Below, in pieces: positions 48,598-55,396 of a stretch of 59,048 nt of DNA. The stretch comes from a virus. Numbering within the stretch: the stretch's first letter is position 1; each line of letters begins with the position of its first letter. A program made the translations under genes and the position numbers. The DNA lies in the IMG/VR virus record IMGVR_UViG_3300025030_000116, positions 1-59,048 of that record; one strand, given 5' to 3'. The notes below the pieces were generated by a model, which had not been told where the DNA came from, searched no databases, and saw nothing but the letters and a program-made list of their open reading frames with translations.

Positions 48598-48936
48598 TTA
48601 GAAATCAGGTAAAGGGAAAGCCAGAATTCCACGGATCGCCGTAACCTGGCCCGCTGTCCGCAGCGTCCTACCCGTGTAACTCCCATCGACTACGTTGTTG
48701 TGTATTCCGACATCCACCGGGGCGTTAACGGGCGCCTGAAGGCTCGTATAGGCAGCAAAGACCCCCCTGGTAGTTGTCACGGTCCAGTTACTAGAACCGT
48801 CGATCCAATCAGCCGCCTTCGCAGATCCAACGTAAACCCCTGCGTCTCGATACTCGGTTATGACCGGGGCGTCGTTCCCCCCTCCCTCTCCGCATCCGGC
48901 AACGAGTAGTAAAGCAGTGCAAATAATTTTCTTCAT
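48598..48936 (-). CDS. lipoprotein, lysogenic-conversion (moron) candidate
   Basis: 112 residues. A signal peptide MKKIICTALLLVAGC with a clean lipobox (LVAGC), then a Gly/Asp-rich mature start and beta-rich body (NWTVTTTRGVFAAYT). It has its own promoter and lies between two terminators, the classic moron layout. Phage lipoproteins of this sort can change the host surface or block superinfection; that role is inferred. Confidence 0.65.
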   Translation of the reverse strand: MKKIICTALLLVAGCGEGGGNDAPVITEYRDAGVYVGSAKAADWIDGSSNWTVTTTRGVFAAYTSLQAPVNAPVDVGIHNNVVDGSYTGRTLRTAGQVTAIRGILAFPLPDF

Positions 48937-48960
48937 GATTCCTCCTCTAAATGGCCGCCA

Positions 48961-48989
48961 ACCTTAAACCGATTGCCACGAATTGTAAA
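48961..48989 (-). promoter_or_regulatory. leftward promoter of the lipoprotein gene
   Basis: Minus strand: TTTACA (48989-48984), 17-base spacer, TAAGGT (48966-48961), followed by AGAGGAGGAATC before the ATG. No CAACWWWGTTG operator is present, so the gene could be expressed in a lysogen. The -10 matches that of the promoter at 58122. Confidence 0.5.
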
Positions 48990-48990
48990 T

Positions 48991-49037
48991 GAAGAAAGGC
49001 CCGGACAAGCATGTTAACTCGCCGGGCCTTCCTTCAT
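48991..49037. terminator. terminator after the 49045 gene, GTTAAC in loop
   Basis: AAGGCCCGG (48996-49004) pairs with CCGGGCCTT (49022-49030), extended by GAAG/CTTC flanks, and has GTTAAC in its loop (49013). It ends the long leftward operon before the lipoprotein unit. Confidence 0.75.
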
Positions 49038-49044
49038 TCATTGA

Positions 49045-49374
49045 TTAGGTGCGGGGATTCTTGATGATCTCGTCTACCGTTATGCGGAGGTGGGTATATT
49101 CGGGATCATCCTCGTCTTTACCCTGCACGATGGTGCGGGTGCCTATGGAGATTGACTTGCCCCGGCTGTTCTCAATCTCCACGAATCGAGTGTGGCCCGG
49201 CCCCTCTTCGACCAGGATGATGTTAATGGCGATGCCCCTGGCGGGTTCCATCTTATCGAGCTGGGCCATTAGACTGAGGCACTGAGCGGCTAGTCGGTAT
49301 TCGTGCGAGTCCTGCTGCCTAAGCATACCCCGAGTGTTCTTGATTCTTTCCAGTTCTTCCCTAGTAAACGTCAT
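49045..49374 (-). CDS. hypothetical protein
   Basis: 109 residues from ATG 49374 with GGGAGG upstream. A helical start (MTFTREELERIKNTRGMLRQ) and a beta-rich end (IAINIILVEEGPGHTRFVEI, YTHLRITVDEIIKNPRT). ATGA overlap with the gene before it. Last gene of the leftward operon. No family recognised. Confidence 0.6.
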   Translation of the reverse strand: MTFTREELERIKNTRGMLRQQDSHEYRLAAQCLSLMAQLDKMEPARGIAINIILVEEGPGHTRFVEIENSRGKSISIGTRTIVQGKDEDDPEYTHLRITVDEIIKNPRT

Positions 49375-49733
49375 GCTGCCTCCCTTTCCGGCGGTATTGC
49401 TTCCGGCGTCATTCCTGCCTGGATGGTTCTCATGGTAAGATTCCAAGCGTCCGCCCAGTAGTTGCACATTTCGTCCGAAACCTTCTGCCCGCTCCCCTTC
49501 ACCAAGTCGAGGATGGCAGCAGAGACGGCGGCAAGTTTCCGGGCGTTGCGGGACTTCTCCGGTAACTGCTTTTCCATCTGCATGAGCACCATCATCCCCA
49601 GCGAGGCGCCAAGGGTGACAAGCTCCGCGTTGTCGAACTCCTCCTGCTTGGGCAGCTCATTGAATATCTTGACCTGAACTTCCCGGTACGTTACCCGCTT
49701 CCCCACCATCACCCGCTCGTAATACTTTTTCAT
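49371..49733 (-). CDS. hypothetical protein
   Basis: 120 residues starting MKKYYERVMVGKRVTYREVQ, then a helical domain (TLGASLGMMVLMQMEKQLPE) and a second helical part (YWADAWNLTMRTIQAGMTPE). Packed between overlapping neighbours. No family recognised. Confidence 0.6.
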   Translation of the reverse strand: MKKYYERVMVGKRVTYREVQVKIFNELPKQEEFDNAELVTLGASLGMMVLMQMEKQLPEKSRNARKLAAVSAAILDLVKGSGQKVSDEMCNYWADAWNLTMRTIQAGMTPEAIPPEREAA

Positions 49734-49894
49734 GCCGCCTTTCTCCCTTCGGTCAGTGCCATGATGCCCGCCGTGATGATGTCCCTGATCGCTTCGCTTT
49801 CCTTCTGACCCCGGTACTCCGCCGTCATCTTGATCTGCTCCAGCGTCTCAGGGTCGAGCCTCAAGCCGATCCGTGATGTCTTCTTGACTTTCAT
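49730..49894 (-). CDS. ribbon-helix-helix DNA-binding protein
   Basis: 54 residues, MKVKKTSRIGLRLDPETLEQ, then IKMTAEYRGQKESEAIRDII. The short ribbon (SRIGLRLDP) and two helices with a turn are the RHH fold of Arc/CopG regulators. It overlaps the next gene by four bases. It may regulate the leftward operon. The operators it recognises are not evident. Confidence 0.72.
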   Translation of the reverse strand: MKVKKTSRIGLRLDPETLEQIKMTAEYRGQKESEAIRDIITAGIMALTEGRKAA

Positions 49895-49895
49895 G

Positions 49896-50180
49896 CTAAC
49901 CTCCGAATTTCATCTTGCCGTCCGTCTTGCCGTCATCAATCCAGGTGAACCGCCTTACTATCACCCGTGTGGATTTTTGGTGAATGATCCCCTTCGCCTG
50001 CATGTCCCGGATGGTATCGAAGGCCGTCTTGATCTCAGACAGGCAGAGTTCGAGCTTTTCAGCGGGGACGTGCCCCAGGTCTTCAAACTTGGTGAGGATG
50101 TAGCGCGGCGGGCTCTCCTCTCTTGCTTTCTGCAACGTGAACTGTCTGAATCCCTCTATGAGTCTTCCGAAAAATGGCAT
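49896..50180 (-). CDS. hypothetical protein
   Basis: 94 residues from ATG 50180; GGAGAGTTAAC precedes it, so a GTTAAC fills the spacer. MPFFGRLIEGFRQFTLQKAR, then PPRYILTKFEDLGHVPAEKL and a winged-helix-like end (RDMQAKGIIHQKSTRVIVRR). Possibly DNA binding. Confidence 0.55.
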   Translation of the reverse strand: MPFFGRLIEGFRQFTLQKAREESPPRYILTKFEDLGHVPAEKLELCLSEIKTAFDTIRDMQAKGIIHQKSTRVIVRRFTWIDDGKTDGKMKFGG

Positions 50181-50181
50181 G

Positions 50182-50955
50182 TTAACTCTCCTTCTTGAGT
50201 AACAGCTTCTTACCCTGGCAGCTCCGGCACTGGGACTCCCTGTGCGCTTCAAACTCTTGGTAGCCCGTAGTGTCGCAGTCGTAGTTGTCGCGGATGTCTC
50301 GGGCGAAGGCTTCCAACTCCTCTATGCGGTCCTCGGCGGTCGTCAGCTTCTCACACACCGTGAACACGTCCGCACTGTGCGCGTTGCACTCCAAGCGGTA
50401 GGTTTCCAACAGGCGGTTGTGGTTCTTCCGCCGTTCCTTGATGTCGGACACCAGCCCTTTGATCTTCGTCAGAACTTCACTCCAGGGTGCCGACTCCTCC
50501 ATGCCAAGCTCTTTCTTGATGAGGTTGAAGAAGTCGGCGGCCTGCTGCGTGTTGTCCTTCGCGCACTGCTTCCAGTAGGCCACCCCCCGATGCAACTCCT
50601 CCTTCTGCATGGCGAGGTTCTGGATGACCCTTTCCACTCCCCGGCGCTCCTTGTCCCGCGCCTCGACGTAGAGCTGCTTATTCGCCTCGTTAAGTCGAGC
50701 CTCAAGCTCATCCATCTTGGCTGCCGCATTGCGGGCGTTGACTGCCGCTGAGCGGTGAGCCTCGTCAATGGCTTCCTGCCGGCACTGTTTCAATGCCCGA
50801 ATCTGGCAGTCGCGGTAGCCGATGGTCGTTTTCAGCTCCTCTATCTCGTTTTCCAGTAACTCGTTGTCCCAAGGGTTCTTGCCGATGTAGAAGCCGATGC
50901 TCGGCCTGTGGTCGTTGAGCCATTTCACTGTCACTGCCTTAGCCAGTCTCTTCAT
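50182..50955 (-). CDS. long coiled-coil protein with a C-terminal CxxC
   Basis: 257 residues. Most of it is helical with heptad-like spacing (NELLENEIEELKTTIGYRDC, ARLNEANKQLYVEARDKERR). The C-terminus has CRSCQGKK, like a zinc-ribbon fragment. GTTAAC immediately precedes the ATG on its strand. No family recognised. Confidence 0.6.
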   Translation of the reverse strand: MKRLAKAVTVKWLNDHRPSIGFYIGKNPWDNELLENEIEELKTTIGYRDCQIRALKQCRQEAIDEAHRSAAVNARNAAAKMDELEARLNEANKQLYVEARDKERRGVERVIQNLAMQKEELHRGVAYWKQCAKDNTQQAADFFNLIKKELGMEESAPWSEVLTKIKGLVSDIKERRKNHNRLLETYRLECNAHSADVFTVCEKLTTAEDRIEELEAFARDIRDNYDCDTTGYQEFEAHRESQCRSCQGKKLLLKKES

Positions 50956-51161
50956 GTTAACGCCTCCTCCCCATCCTGCTCGGCGTCAAAGTGCATTTCC
51001 GATGTCGCCACGCACTCCTCAAAGATGATCCCCATTTCCGCGCACAGGTGCCGCAAGTCGGTGAGCAAGTCCGTGATGTCTGCGGTCAGGTCTTCCTGGT
51101 CGTATTCTCCCAGCGCCCTTGCTGCCCGCTCGGATCTTCCTTCGTTTGATAGATCGCTCAT
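50952..51161 (-). CDS. small acidic hypothetical protein
   Basis: 69 residues, MSDLSNEGRSERAARALGEY, then DLTADITDLLTDLRHLCAEM. Helical and acidic. GTTAAC separates its ribosome binding site (AAAGGGGAGC) from ATG. ATGA overlap with the coiled-coil gene. Confidence 0.55.
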   Translation of the reverse strand: MSDLSNEGRSERAARALGEYDQEDLTADITDLLTDLRHLCAEMGIIFEECVATSEMHFDAEQDGEEALT

Positions 51162-51162
51162 G

Positions 51163-51534
51163 TTAACGCTCCCCTTTTTGGACTTCCTGGGCAATGAGGT
51201 ATCCGGTCCAGAGCAGCATAAGCAGGCTCCAAAACATCCACCCCGTGCGGGCCATCAATAACTGGTCCCGTAGGTTGACAAGCTGTAATGCGAAAATACC
51301 GTACAACGGACCCACCCACGTTGCTTTGACCTTATTCCACGCGATAACGACTCGCACCGGACCAGCTATCAAGTGCAGCAGTTTGAGTCTGGGAAATTCT
51401 GCCTGCGTGTGGACATGCGCGGAAAGCAGATAGGTAGCTTTGAAGCCGTGGTCATCCTTGATCCACCATGCCGGATCTTTCCAGTTTGCTACGTTGGCGG
51501 ATATTGCGTGATTCTTCGTCGTGAGCAACTTCAT
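51163..51534 (-). CDS. membrane protein
   Basis: 123 residues. The soluble N-terminus (MKLLTTKNHAISANVANWKD) is followed by a long hydrophobic region (FPRLKLLHLIAGPVRVVIAW, then MFWSLLMLLWTGYLIAQEV) giving probably two membrane helices. GAGGAGTTAAC precedes the ATG. Function unknown. Confidence 0.58.
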   Translation of the reverse strand: MKLLTTKNHAISANVANWKDPAWWIKDDHGFKATYLLSAHVHTQAEFPRLKLLHLIAGPVRVVIAWNKVKATWVGPLYGIFALQLVNLRDQLLMARTGWMFWSLLMLLWTGYLIAQEVQKGER

Positions 51535-51561
51535 GTTAACTCCTCCTCTTAAGATAAAATT

Positions 51562-52197
51562 TCATAATGTTGCCCTTGACTCAAGCCATGCGTTAAGCTC
51601 CGATTGAAGCCAGCCCACGGCACCCCCTGTCAGCTTCCGGCGTTTCGGGAACTGTCCCGTTTTCTCCATCCTCCATACGGTCGTATATGAGATCCCCACT
51701 GCATCCTTGATATTCTTCGGGCGGACTATGCTGTCGTTGGCTGGAATTATCTTTTTAGATGGCGGGTCGTATGAGGTTGGTTGCTTGGCTGTGTCGGCTG
51801 CTACCTTTGCAAACTCAACCCTTACAGCATCCATGCAAGACGAAATAACCGACTCGATTATTGGAGCATAGGCATTTCTACTTATAGCCGTTGCAATTCT
51901 TACCAAAATAGCCTCGCCCCACTCGTTCATTGCCATGTTAACGCTAGAGCAAACAAGCCTACAATTTTCGGGATAGTACCCGATTGCATTGTCTATACGG
52001 TCTAAGCTTGGCATCCAAGGGCGTCTCACGCATGACGGGATACGTTCATCCGAGAACGGGATGCCTGTAACAGCACAAATTCCATTGCTTTTGAAGATTA
52101 GATCTTCAAAATCATCGACACTCAGTTGAAAAGATATGCTTCTCGCCTCGGCATTTTTTCTTGCTGTCACATACAGCTTCGTAAATAGTTTCCTCAT
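51562..52197 (-). CDS. HNH-endonuclease-like protein fused to an AlpA-type HTH
   Basis: 211 residues from ATG 52197 (GAGGAGGAG upstream; the TTG at 52206 is too close). The N-terminal half has CAVTGIPFSDER, then PSLDRIDNAIGYYPENCRLV (63-82), the pattern of phage HNH nucleases with a Ser-Leu-Asp-Arg-Ile-Asp box. The C-terminal ~58 residues (RPKNIKDAVGISYTTVWRME, then GGAVGWLQSELNAWLESRA) are an AlpA/excisionase-like winged helix. A DNA-targeted nuclease or a regulator derived from one is possible. The fusion is unusual. Confidence 0.65.
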   Translation of the reverse strand: MRKLFTKLYVTARKNAEARSISFQLSVDDFEDLIFKSNGICAVTGIPFSDERIPSCVRRPWMPSLDRIDNAIGYYPENCRLVCSSVNMAMNEWGEAILVRIATAISRNAYAPIIESVISSCMDAVRVEFAKVAADTAKQPTSYDPPSKKIIPANDSIVRPKNIKDAVGISYTTVWRMEKTGQFPKRRKLTGGAVGWLQSELNAWLESRATL

Positions 52198-52334
52198 TGC
52201 GACCAACTCCTCCTCTTGATTGTTTTTTTCAACTTAACTGGGTGGAAGGCCAGATAATTCGATCCGGCACACCTGGTACAGCAACGCTCACCTTCAACGG
52301 TTCCGTCTGCATCGTGTCCGCATTTCATTTTCAT
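52194..52334 (-). CDS. small zinc-finger-like protein
   Basis: 46 residues, MKMKCGHDADGTVEGERCCT, then RCAGSNYLAFHPVK, a CxH...CCxxC cluster. GGAGGCAGCC precedes ATG. Its TGA overlaps the ATG of the HNH-AlpA gene, so the two are translationally coupled and may act together. Confidence 0.6.
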   Translation of the reverse strand: MKMKCGHDADGTVEGERCCTRCAGSNYLAFHPVKLKKTIKRRSWSQ

Positions 52335-52355
52335 GGCTGCCTCCATTTAATCGCT

Positions 52356-53339
52356 TTAGGCTATCAGCAGGGACGGCATGTATCCGGCCTGGTCCCTGAC
52401 CCAAGGGGTGTACTGTGCGAAATCGCAGGACTTGTAAAACCGACCGTTGACCCACCGCGCAAAATGCTTCAGCCTCATGTCGCTGTTCTGATTGTAGATC
52501 ATGACGTAAGGCGAGATATTCATCTCCACCAGGCGCCGGACCCGATACATATCCTCCTCAAAAGTCGTATCGAATCCGACAAGGGTGAAGCAGAGATGCT
52601 TCCACGCCTTTACATGCTTCAAGAGTGACCCGATCCCCTCCATCACCTTTTGCTCGAACGGCATAAGATCCCATGCGTAATGCAGTGACCGCAGATGCTT
52701 GACTTCTGACAGTGCCTTGGCAATCTCAGGGGTGACAAACCGCACGTCGATCCCCTGGGTAATGTCCAGGGTCAGGTTCCGTTCTTTGCACTCGCGCAGC
52801 TTCTCCAGGCAATCAGGATCGGAAGTCAGATTGTTGTCTAAAAGGATCAAGACATTTGACCGCGGATTCAGCAGATCCCCGATGGAACCGACCGAATGAA
52901 GGGCGCCCTCCTTCTTCGGCACAGCACAGAAGGCGCAGGATCTGACGCATCCCCTCGTTGTGAAGCCGATACCCGCGTCTAGGAGCGTTTGGCATTTCTC
53001 CTGTTTTGATGTCGCCTTCATGATCCCCTTCAGCCTCGGAAGGATGTCTTTCATCTGGTAAAGGTCGAAATCCGGCTGGCAGCTCTCCACGTTAACAGGG
53101 AGGGTTTTCGTCAAGTCCCAGCCAGTTCCCCCGAACTCGACCTGCGGGAAGATACCTGCCAGTCTCTCGGCTTTCGCCCTGTTCTTGGAAAAGATGACGC
53201 TGCAAAACACCTTGTCTACGTCGCTGGGTTTGAAGTCGTTCAAGAGGACCGTTGCGCCCTGCTCCTTGTAGTAGGTGGAAAGCTTCATGATGGCGAGATT
53301 CGGTATCCGCCCATCAAAGTCGATCAGTCCTATTCGCAT
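52356..53339 (-). CDS. radical SAM protein
   Basis: 327 residues from ATG 53339 (GGAGGG seven bases upstream; the earlier ATG at 53345 is only one base away). The Fe4S4-binding CVRSCAFC gives C131, C135 and C138 in the Cx3Cx2C radical SAM pattern. The N-terminal ~100 residues (RIGLIDFDGRIPNLAIMKLS) resemble a cobalamin-binding-like or Rossmann domain. It has an SAM-barrel-like series of strands (LTLDITQGIDVRFVTPE). Substrate unknown; modification of nucleic acid or of a peptide are possibilities. Confidence 0.75.
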   Translation of the reverse strand: MRIGLIDFDGRIPNLAIMKLSTYYKEQGATVLLNDFKPSDVDKVFCSVIFSKNRAKAERLAGIFPQVEFGGTGWDLTKTLPVNVESCQPDFDLYQMKDILPRLKGIMKATSKQEKCQTLLDAGIGFTTRGCVRSCAFCAVPKKEGALHSVGSIGDLLNPRSNVLILLDNNLTSDPDCLEKLRECKERNLTLDITQGIDVRFVTPEIAKALSEVKHLRSLHYAWDLMPFEQKVMEGIGSLLKHVKAWKHLCFTLVGFDTTFEEDMYRVRRLVEMNISPYVMIYNQNSDMRLKHFARWVNGRFYKSCDFAQYTPWVRDQAGYMPSLLIA

Positions 53340-53373
53340 TTTCATTCCCTCCGGTTTGATGGTTCAAGTCACA

Positions 53374-53395
53374 CCCCCAAGCGTTAACCTGGGGG
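53374..53395 (-). terminator. right-arm hairpin with GTTAAC loop
   Basis: CCCCCA (53374-53379) pairs with TGGGGG (53390-53395) around AGCGTTAACC. A weaker outer stem TTGATG/CATCAA (53357-53362, 53408-53413) is present. It separates the Nmad5-like gene from the radical SAM gene and belongs to a hairpin family in this arm. Confidence 0.6.
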
Positions 53396-53409
53396 CGATC
53401 CTTCAAGCA

Positions 53410-53967
53410 TCAAGCCTTTGCGGACGCAATGAGCGCGTTGAGTTCTGCCGGTATGATGGCGGGCAAGGTGTTGATGAGTTGCCCCATGCCTTCGGTAAAC
53501 TCGGCACTCTCCGGCCAAACCTCGTTTAGCTTCTTGACGGTGTTAACGGATGCCAGTAATGATGAAACCTTGTTTCTCAGCGCGTGCTTCTCTTTCTCGA
53601 TGGCCTGCTCTTTCAGTTGGGTAGCGTAAAAGGCGATGGTCTTAGCGTCATCATTCTCATAGTTGGCAGCGGTATGGCGGCTGTGGTTGTTGGAAACCCT
53701 GCGCTGGCTGGAAAAATTGACGTAAACATATCCGGTACTGGACGCCCCAAACTGAACCCGCAAGCCTGATGTATCCGGCAGGTATCCGGCAGGGAGCGCC
53801 TCCATTTTCTGTTTAAGCGGGCCAGAGTAAAGGCTGTCGTAAACCATGTCGCCAAGAGCTGTTTTCTCGGCAGCCACCTCTGCGTCCCTGGCGGCGAAGG
53901 CGGACGTGATAACGCGGTTCCTGATAAGAGTCCTTCTTTCTTCGGTCAGTCTGATTGGTGCGCTCAT
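53410..53967 (-). CDS. Nmad5-like protein (nucleotide-modification-associated domain)
   Basis: 185 residues. MSAPIRLTEERRTLIRNRVI, then helices with charged residues, ALGDMVYDSLYSGPLKQKME, LPAGYLPDT, and a beta region (GYVYVNFSSQRRVS). The pattern agrees with Nmad5, a domain linked bioinformatically to phage nucleotide modification. Its exact activity is not known. Located by the radical SAM gene, which suggests the two may belong to one pathway. Family call moderate. Confidence 0.5.
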   Translation of the reverse strand: MSAPIRLTEERRTLIRNRVITSAFAARDAEVAAEKTALGDMVYDSLYSGPLKQKMEALPAGYLPDTSGLRVQFGASSTGYVYVNFSSQRRVSNNHSRHTAANYENDDAKTIAFYATQLKEQAIEKEKHALRNKVSSLLASVNTVKKLNEVWPESAEFTEGMGQLINTLPAIIPAELNALIASAKA

Positions 53968-54025
53968 GCGGTGAATCTCCTTTTTGTGGTAGTGGGCGCC
54001 AGATCTCTCCAGCGCCCCGTTAAGG

Positions 54026-54175
54026 TTAGAACAGACAAAGTTGAGCCATTACAGCTTTCACCCTGGATACGGGTGCTTTCGATTGCGTTTTAGGCGGTGC
54101 GTCCAGGCGGTGCGCGGGGTAAATTCTGATTTTGTCGTCTTCAGGTGAATACGATGCCGAATGTGGTGTTAACAT
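54026..54175 (-). CDS. small hypothetical protein
   Basis: 49 residues, MLTPHSASYSPEDDKIRIYP at the start, basic afterwards (PKTQSKAPVSRVKAVM). ACAGACAGGAGGATGGACC lies before the ATG, one of the repeated leaders. GTTAAC is codons 2-3. Function unknown; the interval 53968-54025 shows nothing else. Confidence 0.45.
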   Translation of the reverse strand: MLTPHSASYSPEDDKIRIYPAHRLDAPPKTQSKAPVSRVKAVMAQLCLF

Positions 54176-54193
54176 GGTCCATCCTCCTGTCTG

Positions 54194-54322
54194 TTACGGT
54201 AGGCGCCTTGGGTTCAGCCTTGGCGCTGTCTGGTTCCGTTCGTGCTCCTCGATAATGTTCTTGATGCTCTGCGGCGTGTAGTGCTCGATGATCTCCGTCA
54301 ACGTCATTCTGCTTCGCGCCAT
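54194..54322 (-). CDS. small hypothetical protein
   Basis: 42 residues, MARSRMTLTEIIEHYTPQSI then KNIIEEHERNQTAPRLNPRR. A single helix pair with a basic tail. It overlaps the membrane miniprotein gene (54304-54378) by 19 bases in another frame, indicating coupling. Confidence 0.5.
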   Translation of the reverse strand: MARSRMTLTEIIEHYTPQSIKNIIEEHERNQTAPRLNPRRLP

Positions 54323-54378
54323 ACAATCACCGCCCCGATTAGAATTGAGATACCTACCACCGCCCAACCTGTTAACAT
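54304..54378 (-). CDS. 24-residue membrane miniprotein
   Basis: MLTGWAVVGISILIGAVIVW followed by REAE: one membrane helix with a short charged end. GGACAGGAGGAAACCA precedes the ATG, a variant of the repeated leader. GTTAAC overlaps the first codons. Small membrane peptides at this place might act on the host envelope; that is speculative. Confidence 0.5.
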   Translation of the reverse strand: MLTGWAVVGISILIGAVIVWREAE

Positions 54379-54415
54379 TGGTTTCCTCCTGTCCTGTCTG
54401 GTTGACTGCTCAAGC

Positions 54416-54445
54416 GAAGGGCCAAGCTTGTTAACTTGGCCCTTC
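54416..54445 (-). terminator. right-arm hairpin with GTTAAC loop
   Basis: GAAGGGCCAAG (54416-54426) pairs perfectly with CTTGGCCCTTC (54435-54445) around CTTGTTAA. On the minus strand it is preceded by TGATAG (54450-54445), a motif shared with three other hairpins of this arm. It follows the 54462 gene. Confidence 0.7.
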
Positions 54446-54461
54446 TATCAGCGGTCAACGA

Positions 54462-54884
54462 TTAATCCTGTTTCTTGTCCTCGTAAAATTTGCCGTCCTC
54501 GTCCACGCGATACCAGACGCCAGGCTTAAGCTTGCCGTCACTGCCATCGCCGCACCCGGTTTCTGCGCACCGCATTTCCGCCCGTTCCTCAGCCTTGTTC
54601 CACCATGCCATCGCAATGCAGCCATACTTCCCTGCTTTGGCGCGACTATTGAGACCGGCGCATACTGCGGGTGAGCAGTCGCCCGAGGTGGCCGCGCTGC
54701 TGGAGTAGCCCGAGGTGGCCGCGCTGCTGCAGTCGCCCGAGGTGGCCGCGCTGCTGGAGTAGCCCGAGGTGGCCGCGCTGCTGGAGTAGCCCGAGGTGGC
54801 CGCGCTGCTGGAGTAGCCCGAGGTGGGTCTGGTCTTATCCGTTTCTTGTGGCGCTTCCGTTACCGTTGTCGCTTGCGTCGTCAT
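54462..54884 (-). CDS. TSGYSSSAA tandem-repeat protein
   Basis: 140 residues. A Thr-rich start is followed by six 9-residue repeats of SGYSSSAAT/SGDCSSAAT, then CAGLNSRAKAGKYGCIAMAW, a segment conserved in other phage and bacterial proteins with this repeat. Such repeats likely build a solenoid-like beta structure. The acidic C-terminus (DEDGKFYEDKKQD) is unique here. Function unknown; repeat number may vary between isolates. Confidence 0.6.
   Translation of the reverse strand: MTTQATTVTEAPQETDKTRPTSGYSSSAATSGYSSSAATSGYSSSAATSGDCSSAATSGYSSSAATSGDCSPAVCAGLNSRAKAGKYGCIAMAWWNKAEERAEMRCAETGCGDGSDGKLKPGVWYRVDEDGKFYEDKKQD
54676..54830. repeat. 27-bp tandem repeats in the TSGYSSSAA gene
   Basis: About six near-identical 27-base units containing GCCCGAGGTGGCCGCGCTGC, differing only at the Tyr/Asp-Cys codons. 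They lie in frame with the gene and are not interrupted by unique spacers, so they are a coding minisatellite rather than CRISPR. They are prone to slippage. Confidence 0.85.
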
Positions 54885-54997
54885 TGCACTTCCTCCTTGT
54901 TGTTGGTCCTGCGAGTTAACAGCATAATTTCAATCAAGACGTAGATCACGCCAATGATGAAAAGCCGTGCCTGTATCCAGTTGGTTGCAGCGTCCAC
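54881..54997 (-). CDS. small membrane protein
   Basis: 38 residues from GTG 54997: MDAATNWIQARLFIIGVIYV then LIEIMLLTRRTNNKEEVQ, one membrane helix and a basic cytoplasmic end. GGGGGAAT precedes it and the start overlaps the upstream stop. ATGA overlap with the repeat protein gene. Confidence 0.52.
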   Translation of the reverse strand: MDAATNWIQARLFIIGVIYVLIEIMLLTRRTNNKEEVQ

Positions 54998-55284
54998 TAT
55001 TCCCCCTTGGCTTTGGCGATCTTTGCTTGTGCGGTGAGAACGGCATCGAGAGTAAGCCCCGTTACCCCTCCGTGGCACTGGAGACATTCAATCAGGGTTT
55101 CCAGCGCGGACAGCAGTTCCGGTGCGGCGACGATCAGGGCGGCGTTAGCTTTTCCCTCATCAAGACGAAAGTGTGACAAGTCACGCACTACGGCTACGGC
55201 CCGGCCCGAACCAAATACTGTGCATTCTTGGTTTCCGTGTCCCATTGCTTCCCACGGTCCCGGTGTGTGTTTGGTGTTGCTCAT
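54997..55284 (-). CDS. conserved phage hypothetical protein (HTPGPW type)
   Basis: 95 residues. MSNTKHTPGPWEAMGHGNQE then KANAALIVAAPELLSALETL: the HTPGPW start and AxLIxAAPELL motif recur in a widespread phage protein of unknown function. Helical C-terminal half. Transcribed with the membrane miniprotein that follows. Confidence 0.6.
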   Translation of the reverse strand: MSNTKHTPGPWEAMGHGNQECTVFGSGRAVAVVRDLSHFRLDEGKANAALIVAAPELLSALETLIECLQCHGGVTGLTLDAVLTAQAKIAKAKGE

Positions 55285-55297
55285 GGTGTCCCCCTGG

Positions 55298-55396
55298 CTA
55301 GATGGCGAAAATGACCTTATGGCCCTTGTTCCTGATGCTCTGCAATTCCTTCGCGGTGACGGTGTAGCGCCTGTCTTTGACGATGATCCGATACAT
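55298..55396 (-). CDS. 32-residue hypothetical protein
   Basis: MYRIIVKDRRYTVTAKELQS then IRNKGHKVIFAI, a compact alpha/beta pattern. The leader ACAGACAGGAGGATTAACC precedes the ATG with perfect spacing, so translation is likely in spite of its small size. No family recognised. Confidence 0.5.
   Translation of the reverse strand: MYRIIVKDRRYTVTAKELQSIRNKGHKVIFAI

Noticed and set aside
54676-54830. CRISPR array
   Set aside because: The 27-bp units are contiguous with no unique spacers and are in frame within a protein gene.
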